From: Sphagnum magellanicum | Lineage: Eukaryota > Streptophyta > Sphagnopsida > Sphagnales > Sphagnaceae | NCBI GenBank assembly: GCA_021904315.1 | Contig: CM038916.1 | Location: forward strand, 4,402,001 to 4,466,000 | Reading direction: 5' to 3' | Length of the DNA: 64,000 bases | Shown: positions 21,645 to 33,763 of the stretch, in pieces | How the letters are laid out: each line of letters starts with the position of its first letter | Numbering within the stretch: position 1 is the stretch's first letter | Translations under genes and position numbers: made by a program | Notes under the pieces: generated by a model | Seen by the model: only the letters and a program-made list of their open reading frames with translations | The model's database searches: none | Told to the model about the DNA's origin: nothing

Positions 21645-23355
21645 CAGCTATCCCATTTGAGGATTTGACCTGATACTCTATTGTGTAGTCTTCCCCCCAT
21701 TCTAGTCCATGGTGATGGGCTGCCCCTGGTTATGAACTTCCCTTCTGCAGGGTGCAAGGTCCTTCTCTCCCTCTCTGTCCGTTCTGTTTCTTTCTCTGTG
21801 GCTTTTTATATTTGTGATCTCCTGTATAGCCTGCTTAAACTCTCATTTGGTAAGCAAGATCATTTACCAACTCCAACCTGACAGTGGGTCACCTTGGCCC
21901 CCATCTTTGGCTCTGTTATCCTGTATCTTTTAGTTAATAAAATTAGGGTGTTTTGTGCACTTGTGAATGAGACAGCTTATAGTTGTGGAAGGTTTTCAAT
22001 TTTTGTGGTTTGATTTTTGGCTTATTACTACATTCTGCTAAAAGTCTTCAGAAGGTTGGCATTCCTGCACAGATTGTGAAGTTATTATTGTCTTTCCTTT
22101 TTGCTGTCTATCTCCTATTACCTCCTATTACACAGGTATTCATAATTGGAGCGTTCCTCATGCTGTGTGTTCATGTCATCTCTTTTGAAAAAAAAAAGTT
22201 GAGCACAGATAACAGTGCTGTAGACAATATTTTGTTTGCTGAAAATGAAGTAGTTTTAGTACATGTGGCAGGAGGTCCTGAAACAATCATGCATTTGTGG
22301 GTGTTTTAGCTCCACCAGGTTATATACATCTCTGGGAACTCTAGCAAGAGGAAACTCATCTGCAAGTTTACAAAATTGTGTCTCTTTCAGGGGTTCAGGG
22401 CCAGGCATGGATCCAGCTACTCTGGGTGAAGAAATGATTTTTTTTGTTGCACATTGATTTACAGCCTTATGGGACTTTAATCGTTGATCAGCTGTCATGA
22501 TCAATGATTGGCTGGTGGATGGGTGATTGAGATCATCTCCCTATTGGATGGGGTTTCTCCTCTCTTTACTCCTGCCATTGTTGCGCTACTGTTCTTGCCA
22601 TGTCGGTGTATGACACAAGCAAGCAAACCTATGGCTAGCATGCATGCATGTGTTTGAGAATACAAGTTCTTCACCTTCACTTTTAGTTTATCCATTATGG
22701 TTACTCTTCCTTTTAAGATTGGAAGTGGGAATATGTTGACCACTTGGGTGTAATCACAAGAATTGGAGGATGGATTTTCAGAGTTACTGGGGTTGCTGAC
22801 ACTAGCCTTTAGGGAATGTGGAGTTCCATTGATTGGTGTTCTAGATGTGGGGGCTCTGGGGATCATTTGAGCTTAGCGTTATTCCAATAAATTGCAGTGT
22901 TGATTTTCCAGAAAAAGTTTAGGTCATCGAGACATTTGCCATACTTGTGGATTGTCCTAGGAAAAAACACCTTACACGTGACACATTTAGTTGTTTCTCC
23001 TTCTTTAATGTTCATCATGGTTCAATGGGGGCTCTATCACATGGCCAAGTTGGTGCTACACAAAGTTGTTTTGTGCAATCCTGACTTGGTTATGAAAATT
23101 GTTAAGTTTCGTGAAGAGTTGTTGGGCATGTGCTAAAATTAGCGTTCAAATGGTGCAAGAGACTTTTGCTGCCACATGAAGTGTTGAGAATATCCTATCT
23201 ACAAAAGATGAGCCGGTTGTCCTCAGGGGATTTAGATAGGTGGCAATCCTTGGGGCACATAGTGACCTTTGTTCATCATGTTTATTATCGAGCAAGGTAT
23301 TTGTGGTTCATAAACATTGAATTTTGGAGCTTTCTTTAATGTTGTTAATGTTGGA
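21645..23355. other. Probable 3' UTR of the MAPKKK copy, then unassigned sequence
   Basis: The compositional style of the MAPKKK copy continues past the stop. AATAAA lies at 21936-21941 and a run of ten A at 22188-22197, either of which could mark the end of a reverse-transcribed message. Beyond it, a minus-strand frame (22501-22866) contains a Ser/Pro/Asn-rich, exon-like run ('RTPINGTPHSLKASVSNPS') of unknown family. A plus-strand pair of frames (22897-23136, 23130-23339) looks like a decayed coding region ('VVLCNPDLVMKIVKFREEL'). Neither could be assigned. Confidence 0.35.
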
Positions 23356-24130
23356 GGCTACCATATGTAAAATGTTAAACAAGCCAAGGGTCTTGAATGC
23401 TACTGGTACAAAAGGACTACCCCATGTCACCATGACATTTTCGTTCCCCTTGCCTTCGTAACCTCCGAGCCCTTTGTTTCCCTCCTTGGGTAACATGCCT
23501 TCCATTCATCTATAGTTACGTTCATATTATCTATTTTGCATAACAAACCATCAACATCCCCATCCCCATGGTACTCTTGTGCCATGCATGCCATACCACC
23601 ATGTCTTCCTACCATCATGATGACATACCTTTTCACTTTAAGGTGTTGTCGTCATCGTTTGTCGTTGTGCATGTTTTGCAATTTGTATTGCATAGTCCTG
23701 CAACATCTCCTTCCATTGTTTCTCTATGCACCTACGCCCATTGTTAAATGCTCTCACAACAACTTTCATTCTTCTCCAATGTATGTAACTTGCTTTGCTT
23801 TTCCTATAACCACCCCAATTATTTCATGTGACATCCAATGTTGTCCCTACAAGTCCATTGACCCCACAGTTTGTAACTTGCAACTCATCTCAACAAGGTA
23901 TTCAATCTATCCTTTGTAACATGCCCACAATTTGTGTACATAATCCTAGGTGTAACATGGATCACTAAATAATGTCAATCCCATCTTGTGATGTAGCTTT
24001 TAGTTATATGGGGAAGCTTGTTTAATGTTGTTGTAACTAGTCCCCTTTACCTTGATAATACGGTAATACCAATTTGTTGTAACATTTAACAGTGTCTCTC
24101 CTAACTTGTGAAGGCTTCTTGTAATAGGAA
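23356..24130 (-). repeat. MULE-type terminal arm, copy A2 (shortened)
   Basis: Reverse complement of A1: 23356-23765 matches about 2868-2440, and 23770-24130 matches about 850-480, so roughly 1.6 kb of the A1 arm has no counterpart here. The outer end ('atgttaaac' then 'aagggtcttgaatgc') matches A1 for about 25 bp beyond the common core. Transposase coding sequence begins directly inside it at about 24160, which orients the element. Confidence 0.68.
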
Positions 24131-24159
24131 ATACAAGAGGAATATTATGGAGAAGATAT

Positions 24160-26873
24160 CAAGTTAAGAAGGTGGCATTGATGTTACTAGAACTTTAAAT
24201 TATGGGAAGGTGTACATGGATCACCATAAAGAAACTTTGGAAGTAATGATGGAATGTGTTCAACAACCACCTCCTAGTTCTTTTAACTATAAGGACATTT
24301 GCTAGTGGAATGAATATTGTGTAACCCCACAACATGGTGTGGATGGCACATGCATTCACAATAAGGTTTATGTGGCATATATTCCATGGGACATAGTTCA
24401 TGATTTATTGGCTGGGGAAAAAAGATAAGGGGATGTGCAGTGCAAATTCATCTAAAAAAACAACTAGATCAATGAATACCTAAAAAATCCACGATGCAAC
24501 AACTATCTTAGAAGTGGTAAACCAATTCAAAGTTAGTGGTCAATAACGTGTAACATGATTGTATGTGTTATTTCAAAGACATACATAAAACAATCCTGCA
24601 ACAATTAAAGCATCAACTAATCTAATTGACTACTATTGTTCATTAAAGTTACGTGAAAGCATTACACTTGTCACAATGCAATACTTGTAGAACATATTAT
24701 AAAGTGGGAATGTCAATTAGGCTTTATCAAACCATTTATTTCTAATATTGCATGCACATGTTTAAATTATTGTGACATGTTATAATACATTTTAGTTTAC
24801 ATTATTAGGGTTTATAGCATCCACCAATGTGCGTGATGGCATTGAATTCTACACAGGTATCGTTGCGAATATGGACCGACATATTCTTCTAGCACCATGC
24901 AAATGCTCCAACCCAATATGGCCTCCAAGAAAACCAGGAGGAAAAACAAAGGCAATATAATTGCTAGCCAAGGGCATAAGGGTTTCTAAACTTCCATGAA
25001 AAGCCAAGGAGATTCGCATAAAAAAAAAAGGTGTTGTTGTTCATTCACTTTAAAGAGATTTTACCTTCACCCAACAATTGCAGAAGTTTCTTACACCACT
25101 TTTCAACATGTCAACAAATTGGGTCTTGTTGTCCATGGTAATGTCAAATCTAGTTACAAGTCAACATTTTCAGCCCTTATATCAAAGGAAACTAGGTCCT
25201 TTGTTTTGGAAAACCTTCACCTAGGCCTCTCTATATATCAAGTTATGAACAAGCACAAATCTTGAATTAAGGAGATCATGGAGAACAATGGAAACTTGTC
25301 AAGGGATTTTTTTTTATGTGAGCAAGACATTCGTAACATGGTAGGAAGCTTGCTAAAGAAACCTACAAGAAAGATGAAAATGATGTTCGAATGTGGGTCA
25401 TTGAAAACAAGGAAAAGGTTTTCTTCTACCAAGAATTTAATGTTCAAGTCGAAGGAAACTTGAATGATGGTAACATGCCTTTCACAATTGGCATATAAAC
25501 TAAATGGCAAAAGGAGATGATGCTACGTCATGGACATGAAAGTGGTGTGTCTATTGATGCTATGTTGGGAACAAAAAACAAAAAGGTAGCCATATCTCTT
25601 TACTTTAGGGATACATTGTTCCAGTAACATGCAATATATGTGAATATCTTAATATTTAGTGTGTGCATGTTATAGGTCCTTCATTGTAACATATGTTGTT
25701 GTTTACCTTCCATTCTAACATGTAACATATTTTGTTGATGATTATCATTTTCTAACATATAGGTGGTAATTTTGTAATTTATTTTTGCAGCTTTTCATGT
25801 GGCATGTTATAAGTTTTGTCTTGCAATGCCATTGTAACTTGTAATTAGTAACATTGTTTTTTATATAACATGCCAACTTGGTGTTCTTGTGTCCACAATT
25901 TCCATTGTACACCATGATGGTTTTTTATGAATGGCATAATGGTGTGCATGTTGCCTACATAATCACTTCTAACTACAAGACATGTGATTTGTCCCCTTAG
26001 ATGGATGCTTTGAACAAAAGCTTGTTGCTTGTTAAGGCTTATTGGCACCCTAATGCATTCATTGTTGATGATGTCAAAGCATAAATAAACAACCTAAGGT
26101 ACATGATGACACAATTGCTTCTACTCATCATTGGTGGTTTTTTATCACAAGTGACAAGTTTCAAAGCATGACAACCAACCCAACCTAACTATCTAGATAA
26201 CATATCTTAACTTTAGCAAATATTATGTGCCTATAATATCTTATATGATAAGTATGGTTCATTGCGTGTAACCACAACTTCTTGCATGTGAAATTTGTGG
26301 GTTACATGGTTTGTAATTAGGTTTTACACATTTGGTAATTTTTCACATTGCAAGTTTGTTACAAGTTACACTACTAAAATTATCTCATAATAATTGGAGC
26401 TTTTTGAATGCACCCCTATGTTCATTTTATGTAACTGGAGTTTGATTACATGTAACCAGCTGGGTGTGACCAGGAACAAAGATATTCTTATGTTTGTGGC
26501 ATGTTAAAAGAACTTGGTTGAAACAAGCATGCATTAAAATAAGGATGTTTCTACTTGTGTGAGTGCACTCAAGGTGTTGGGAAATATAATGTATAACACA
26601 AATTGCCCAAATGATCAAAAGTTGGATCCATGGGAAAAAGCTGAATTGGCAAGGGTAGCAAATGAAATGCCCACTATTAATTCCTCTTGGAATTACATAA
26701 AGTCTGAATGGCTACAAAAAACTCAAATGTGGATGGTGGGTAACCATAACTTACCTTACATAGGGCAAGATACTAATGCAGCTATTGAGAACTACCATGC
26801 AAATCTAAAGGCCACCCTCTGTTCCTTCAAGGGTAGATTCCATGGGATACGTGTGGGGCAATACATGAACTAG
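24160..26873 (+). pseudogene. Decayed Mutator-like (MULE) transposase
   Basis: Several frames on the plus strand match a plant MULE transposase in order. They are an N-terminal 'YIPWDIVHDLLAGEKR' segment (about 24370), 'FTLKRFYLHPTIAEV' (about 25050), 'QDIRNMVGSLLKK' and the DDE core beginning 'GVSIDAMLGT' (about 25550). Then come 'FYEWHNGVHVAYIITS' and 'HPNAFIVDD' (about 25930-26070), and 'IGQDTNAAIENYHANLKATL' near 26770. These are the conserved blocks around the catalytic acids, with the C-terminal 'TNAAIE.YH.NLK' block. The frame is broken by many stops and shifts. Introns may account for some gaps. No SWIM or CCHC tail was confirmed. Confidence 0.82.
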
Positions 26874-29336
26874 TTGGTGATGTTTTATTTCATTATTGTT
26901 GCATTTTTGCATTTGGGTTTTTTATGTAAGTATAAACATCACATTTTGGATTTTTTCATTTGTTTGAAGTATATTGGATTATATTTAGACTTAAAAAAAT
27001 CATTTTTTAAAAAAATTCCAACAAACATTAGTGAACTTCAACATATGAAGTATATTTGTGAAGAAATAATACTCATCATGAAATATGAAAAATTGCATAC
27101 ATACTTCAAAACTAAGGTTGTGGGTGGAATTTTTTGGTGGATATTTTTGTGGTCACTATTATTGATATACATCAATTGAATCTAAGGCCATTTGGAAGTT
27201 TAAATTTTTGGCTGAAAATTCATTCAAAATATGTGTTTTTCTCATTTTTTTAGCAATAAAGAAAATTATTATATGTATTTAAAGAAAACCAATACCAAAT
27301 GAAAGATAAAGAGATTTTATAGTTGGGCATTGCATTATTTTTTCAGATCTCTTTTGTGTAGTAATTTCTTATGAACCACAAACATGAGGCTCTATGGTTG
27401 ATAAAAAATTGCACATTATATATGTTGTGTACATTGATTTTATCAATCCTTTTCATCTAACCATTGGATTGAAAATAATTTTCATTTAAAGTGAAATTTG
27501 AGTTCCAAAATGTTGTTGTGCACATTCTAGGGCTTTTTGCTTATGTATAGGATTGTCAAATGATGCCATCAAAATCTAAATTTACTGGGTACTATGATAC
27601 TAATTATACATCATGGTTTTTGGTGAAAATTGGTTCACCCATAGTATGATTTCACCCTATGGGGAAATGCCACTCAACAGTCAGCAGAACAACCATAAAC
27701 ACATTACACATGTAACATGTAACAATGATAAACATTAATACAACATACGTAACTTGTGATCTATGTTATTAATTTATAAATGTTACAAGTTCCTTGTTAA
27801 TATAATACTTGCGTAATGTTACTTATTTCACTATTGCATATTATGGTTTATGTTTGTTACATGGAATTACATGTTACATTAAGGGTACATGTTACATTTA
27901 ATTACTTATTAACATTACATGGTTTTACATGTGAATGTTGTTTATTACTATTAATGTAAGTTGTAATTAGTTCTTAATGTACTTGGGTTACATGTTAATG
28001 TTTTTTATTACTTGTCAATTTACTACATATTTATATTACTTACACTGCATATGCATCCTTTATACTTTAAGTATTATGTCACTGCCTAAAGACATAAATA
28101 AACAAGTTTGAAGATTATAACTTGATTTTATCAAAACGTAAAAGGTGAAGAAAATCTTTTTAATTTTGCATCTATGAATAGCCACAAGTCTATCCTTGGA
28201 TAATAACCATAAGACAAAAGAGCTAACAATCGATGTTGATCCTTTCTTCTTTTTTAGTTATTGTGTGTTTGTGTTTTGATTGTTACATGTTTATAACACT
28301 AAAAAAATGGATGGTGTTGCTCTAGTGTGTTTTATTTCATGATGACAATCAAGTGAGTGGCTTGTTTGCTTATCCATGTTGGTTTTTAATGACGGTAGGA
28401 ATTGTTGTGGGAATTCAATGAGGGACTAAGAGAGGGAGGCACCTTGATGAAAAGATAAACATCTAGGTATTTTGGTTGTAGTTGCTGGATATAGGTACGT
28501 GTGAGTGTGTTTGTTTGTTGTTAGAACATTTTATGAAAAAATGTTCCAATCTTTAGGTTTGATTGGAGTTTTGAACTTTTTCATTGCACACAGAAATAAA
28601 ATATGTGATATCTGGTGGAAGTGATGAAAGCCATTAGGGAACAAAAAGGTTGGTCTGTGAAAGGCATCAAAATAATTGGGTTGTAAGGATTTTGGGTATG
28701 TGGGGAACTCATGTTTAAGGAAAGACTCAAATTGTTGGGAACTCCATGGAAATTAGGGTGTGTATTGCATTGAGGGGAAAAGTGAAGAAAAAAAATTGAA
28801 TTTGATGTTAGTACCTGATAATGTCCCTATCAAATACCAAAATGTAGTTATGGGTTAACTTGTGATGTTTTTGAACACTAGGGGAGTTGTTGATGCCAAA
28901 AAGAAGACCATGATAGCCATTTGAAAGATGTTTGGAGCAATTTGATCCACTAGGTCACAATTTTTTTGTTGCATAAGTTGTGCATGACAATAAATTAAGG
29001 TAGAGTGTTATTAAAAAATTCAACTTTGTGGGAACATATGTAGTTAGTGGAACTATTTGTTATTTTGATAACCCATTTTTTTTCTTCATGAAATTGGATG
29101 ACTTCAATGTGATCCGCATATGTTTAAAAGAAATAATGTGGTGAACTACTAGGAGATTGTCACAACCCTTCTTTTTTATTACAATGTGTCCATCATTTAC
29201 ACTGTTAGATTTTTAAGAGGGCTTTATGTTTCACCTTTTTCATCTCATAAAGTGTTCCTGCCCTACCTTTTAAATTTGAATACATAAATTAAATCAATAT
29301 CAACAAATTAATCAATTATGAAGAAAACAAATAACA
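26874..29336. other. Unassigned AT-rich stretch, rich in TGTAAC/GTTACA words
   Basis: This probably includes the rest of the first MULE. Between about 27690 and 28060 the hexamers TGTAAC, GTTACA and the word 'acatgttac' recur at short spacing. The 101-codon open frame at 26874-27179 is Phe/Ile/Lys-rich and looks like AT-rich noise. No 3' arm in the A1 orientation was found, so the element is truncated or rearranged. Confidence 0.35.
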
Positions 29337-29488
29337 TTAGAAGAAAAATTGTCTTTTGCAACTTGTCTTATGTAACTAAAAAATGTTGCATGCAACTACA
29401 CATGTTGCATGCAACTCCAAAATAGTTGCATGCAAGATTTTTTAGTTGCATAAGACAAGTTGCAAAAGACAATTTTTCTACTAGTATA
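29337..29488. mobile_element. Foldback derivative of the local CACTA family
   Basis: Left half 'agaaaaattgtcttttgcaac' (read as agaaaaattg / tcttttgcaac) with 'ttgtcttatg' and 'aactaaaaaa' is mirrored on the right by 'agttgcataagacaagtt' and 'gcaaaagacaatttttct'. The centre holds repeated 'gttgcatgcaact'. The same words form the ends of the CACTA element at 50315-52765 ('cttatgcaact', 'gttgcatgcgac'), so this is a miniature foldback of that family. The terminal CACTA is degraded, and no clear 3-bp duplication was seen. Confidence 0.7.
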
Positions 29489-31434
29489 ATCAATAATAGA
29501 CACTTTAAAACATGGTAATATAAAAGTGGGAAAGAGGAGGAAAAGGCGAGGGATACAATTATCAATTATAAAAGTAAAAGGTTAAGAAATCTTTCACATG
29601 TGAAGTTTAAACTTATAATCCCTTTTAAATCAAGGGTTTCCATTTTACAATTGTATTTAAATAGGACAAGTAAAGTTTAAACATTGCATAATAGCAGATT
29701 GGTAAATCTATTAAAGTTGACCTCTTTTCACCAAATAAACATTTTATGTATCTCAAATATTAACAAATAGTATTTGCCCTCAAAAACATGTTTAACAACA
29801 ACTTTCATTTGAACCTCTATCAATATTTAACACATCTAAAAAACAATGTTAATTCCTCTTGCATCCTCACCCTTAAACCTACAAAAATGGATTAAATAAA
29901 ATATAAACCATTTACATCATACCACATGGGCCAATCATATGGTTGACCAATTAAGGATAATCATTTCCTTCTATTGGCATTATTGTAGGGCCCTGTTAAC
30001 ATGGGCATAATTACCAACCCACAATATTTTGATTGTTTTACATCATTTCATTATAGATTTTCATTTAAAATCTATCGAAAAGACTAATATAGTTGTCATT
30101 GGGCACTTTTTAAGAAGACAAAACCAAAAAATGTTTGGTGACTCCATATGTTTTAAAACAAAATTTGGTGAAATTTGAAAAGAAGATTTAAGATTTTCCA
30201 ACAAAAGAGGGGGCACACAACTCAAATCATGAATTTTCAACTAGCTTAGTTTGCAATAAAAAAACAAGGTTGTTTTCACAAAACAACAATTAACTTTTTT
30301 GAACAACCAAAACATGAAAAAGAAATCCAACAAATGTTGCACTTTCAATTGTTGTTGACCCATGAAAGGACAAACACACCCCCACAAGCTTTTGCCATTG
30401 TCAAAATAATTAAATTGTGGCTTGTGCATAGAGAAAGTTTGTGTGTTACCAATAGCAATGACTTCCACAACTAATAATGTTCCTTGAAAACCATCAAATT
30501 TTTCACAAACAATAAACATATTTGTACTTGTGATGGGGTTGCAACCCAAGCTTTAGCCATGCTTGTAGGTTATGAAAGGTATAACTATGCAAAAAGGGAG
30601 AATTCCCATAACAAACAAACTCCAATTGCGTAAGGTGTTGAAAAAACCAAATAAAATAAGTTATAAAGATAACCTAGGCAATAAATAAAGCCCAATCACA
30701 AGATTTGCGGACATCAAGATTGTTAAATCAACAATCAAATGTTAACATCCATCATGTGAACATAATGAGTATATTGAAGCCCAATGTCAAGTCAAGTACC
30801 CAAATTTGGAACAAGTGCCAACTTGAATAAAATGAAAGATTGTTAGGATCTTTGCTTAAACATTATGTGCTATTGTGTGAATGTTTCCTAGTGTCAAAAA
30901 CTATGTTACTAAATTCTTAAATGATTGTAACTTTTTTGTGTAAGTTACACAAGGCATGGCATGTGACATGTGTTGTTGTGATAGATTTTTAAAAACCTTG
31001 CAAAAAATTCCCTTGTGCCCATCCCCCATCAAAAACCTAGTGAAAGTTTATATCCATCAGATGTTAACATTTAATAGATGAAAAACCAATTGATTTCATA
31101 TCATCTAATCCATCACATATTATTTGTTTTATTCAAAAGCTCATTTGTTGCCCATAACACCAAATGGTTTAACATATGGAGAATAGTCCCTTGTACTAGG
31201 TAGCCCAAACCCTCCTCTAGGGTATGTAAGGTCCTATAGTTGATCATCATCCAACCTAGGCTATGAAGTTGTTAGGCTTTTGGATTTTTTTAAAAAAATG
31301 TATTGAATACCAAAAAGTTAAGAAGTCACACATAAATTCAAATTTGTATTATATCTCAAACACATGTGTATTAGATAATCCTAAAGCATAATGCACCATT
31401 ATAATAATCAACCTACAATTTGAAGGCATAAGTT
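29489..31434. other. Unassigned AT-rich stretch
   Basis: No recognised gene or repeat. The minus-strand open frame at 30241-30549 (102 codons, 'MGCNPITSTNMFIVCEKFDGFQ') has no family that I recognise and may be chance. A poly-T/A pair lies near 31285-31300. Confidence 0.3.
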
Positions 31435-31716
31435 TTTTCAACCCTCACTCTTAGTGTAAAGCAGGCCTCAGATTAAATCAAGGTCTATGAATTCAAATTT
31501 AACATTTCTTTGATGCGTCTTGCAACGAATATTGAGGAAAGGGCTCATTCAAGAAGGTGAAAGTATTAATGTAAGTGCAGGTTCAACCTGGCCATTAAAT
31601 ACAGGTTTCCCCAATTCCTTCACAAACAATAGACTTAACACAAAACAAGTTAGAAAACCAAAAGTGAGCAAAAAAGTTACTCGCTTTCACTAGGCTAAAG
31701 CTTGAGATCTCGGATC
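31435..31716 (-). repeat. Dispersed repeat family B, copy B3 (cut by the MULE arm)
   Basis: Reverse complement of B1 about 4135-3835. It stops at 'ctcggatccaa', where B1 would read on into 'catgttt...'; instead the MULE arm A3 starts ('ggtcttgaatgc'). This abrupt join marks the outer boundary of the A element. Confidence 0.65.
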
Positions 31717-33220
31717 CAAAAGGTCTTGAATGCTATTAGTACAAAAGGATTACCCCGCATCACCATGACATCATCCTTCCCCTCACCCTCGTAATTTCCA
31801 AGTCCTCCATTTCCCTCCCTGTATAACAAGCCTTTCATTCATTGACATCAGTTATGCTCACATTACTTATTTTGTGTAATGAACCATCGACATCCCCATC
31901 CCCATGGTATTATTGTGCCATGCATACCATACCTCCATGTTTTATCGCTATCATGACAATGGACCTTTTTTCTTTAGGGCATTGTCATCATCCTTTGTCA
32001 TTGTGCATGTTTTGCGTTTTATATTACACAATTTTATAATGTTTCCTTCCATCATTTTTCTACGCATTTGCACCCATTGTCAAATGTTTGCACAACAACC
32101 TTGGTTATTCTTCGATGCCTTTGTTGTTGATCAATTTCATTGATATGACTATTGCATGCGCTTCTATAACACCCTATCAAGGTGCATGCATTGCCCAATT
32201 CGAAGGTCCTGCATTGCTTATAGTTTGCTTGTAGAAATTACATGTTATTAACTTCATTATAGAAATTACATGTAGAGGAAGTTATCTATGTTTCGTAAGC
32301 TTGGATGCATGAATTACAAGTGGAAGATCTTTTTCAATCCCTTTCTGAAGTTGATAAGTGCACAATTTTGTCCAAATGTTATGTGCCTACATGGAGATGT
32401 ATTTTTCCTTCCTTCTTCATTGTTACCTTCATTAGTTTGGTCAGAGTCTTCAACACATTGCATCTCCCAAAGTGATCCTAGTTCCCCCTTCTTGATTAGA
32501 TAGATAGCAAATCCTTGATCGCATGTTTCTTGTAGGTGTTATTCCTTCATCCAATTTCAACTACGCTTGGCCACATTCTATGGAAGATCTAGCTATTTTT
32601 TGTGGTCCCTAAAGTTGAAAAGGTATGCATTGTTTAGGAGTTTCCCTTATAACATGTACATACTATTAAGTCTTTTTGTTTCCATGGTTTTTTTGGTTTC
32701 TTATCCTTTGTAATCTACAACTCATTTGAAACAAGGCATTCAATCATATTACAGTCATAGGCCTTCCCCTATAACATGCATGCCCACGAATTGTCCCCAT
32801 TTTGTGCTGATAATGTATTTGTGGTGCTTCCGTAAATCAGTTGAACCATATTGTGTAACCTACAATTCATTTCAATAAGGTACTCATTCCAAGCAACCTC
32901 AATTTATCCTCTATAACATGCCCACAAACTGTGTTTAATATAATATCTTGCTTAAATTGGCCTATTGTGTCAATTCAATACTAATTGAAACATGACTTAC
33001 TAAACGATTTCAATTCCAAGTGAGATGTCCATGCCTTGTAACAAGCCCCCTCTTACAATATTTTACCTTGTGAGTCATTTGATGGAACTTGTTCGATAGT
33101 GTTGTAACTAAGTCCATTTGCTCAGATAATACAATGATCCCCATTTCATGTAACATTTCACAACATGTCCTGGAACGTGTCCTTACACATGAATTGTTGA
33201 TCCTATACCTTGTTAGTTAA
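31717..33220 (-). repeat. MULE-type arm A3, outer part
   Basis: Reverse complement of A1 from about 2845 down to about 1345. It is interrupted at 33220/33221 by the LTR-family fragment and the copia element, and resumes at 37599. Minor open frames (31842-32143) are shared with the A1 and A2 arms on opposite strands and are not genes. Confidence 0.68.
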
Positions 33221-33464
33221 TGTCGCAACCCCACTTTGGCCAAGTGTGAGGGTGAAGTCCAACACTTGGAAAAGTTGGAGGTTGGGAGTCTTCCGGGACT
33301 CCCGAATGTTCAGAGCTCGACAGCAAGGGGCAAAACACCTCGCATTGGGGTGTTCTTGGTGTCATTGGAAAGGTCTTGAAACGTAGATATCGAAAATGCC
33401 CTCGCATTGGCAATTCGGACATCTGCAGCCCAAGTTATGGGCAAAAGAAGGGCCAGGAGTCAAA
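33221..33464 (+). mobile_element. Fragment of the ~820-bp LTR family
   Basis: It begins TGTCGCAACCCC and follows the 12354 copy closely for 244 bp, to the start of the conserved inverted repeat. It then adjoins copia sequence. It is partial and broken; the left end sits in the MULE arm. Confidence 0.85.
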
Positions 33465-33763
33465 CTTAAAGTTTTTTTGACCATCCGAGCTCCAGGAGTA
33501 GTAACTAAAGTGATTCTTGATTCTTCACCCTCACTCTTCTCTGACTCACTTGATTCACCATCTACATGAGAATTTCTAGATGATGTTTGAGAATTACCAT
33601 GTACAATGTTTGAAGATTTTAATCTTCCTTTCCATGGAGTGCTACTGGACCCACTAATTGAAGACTCTTGTGGTCCACTAATTAATTGTGATTCTTGTTC
33701 CACATTTGATGAAACATCACCATTTCTAACTTCTCCATCTTCTGCTACCTTCAGTGGTGAGTA

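Noticed and set aside
26874-27179. 101-codon frame after the MULE transposase block
   Set aside because: AT-driven Phe/Ile/Lys composition and no match to the known C-terminal region of MULE transposases.
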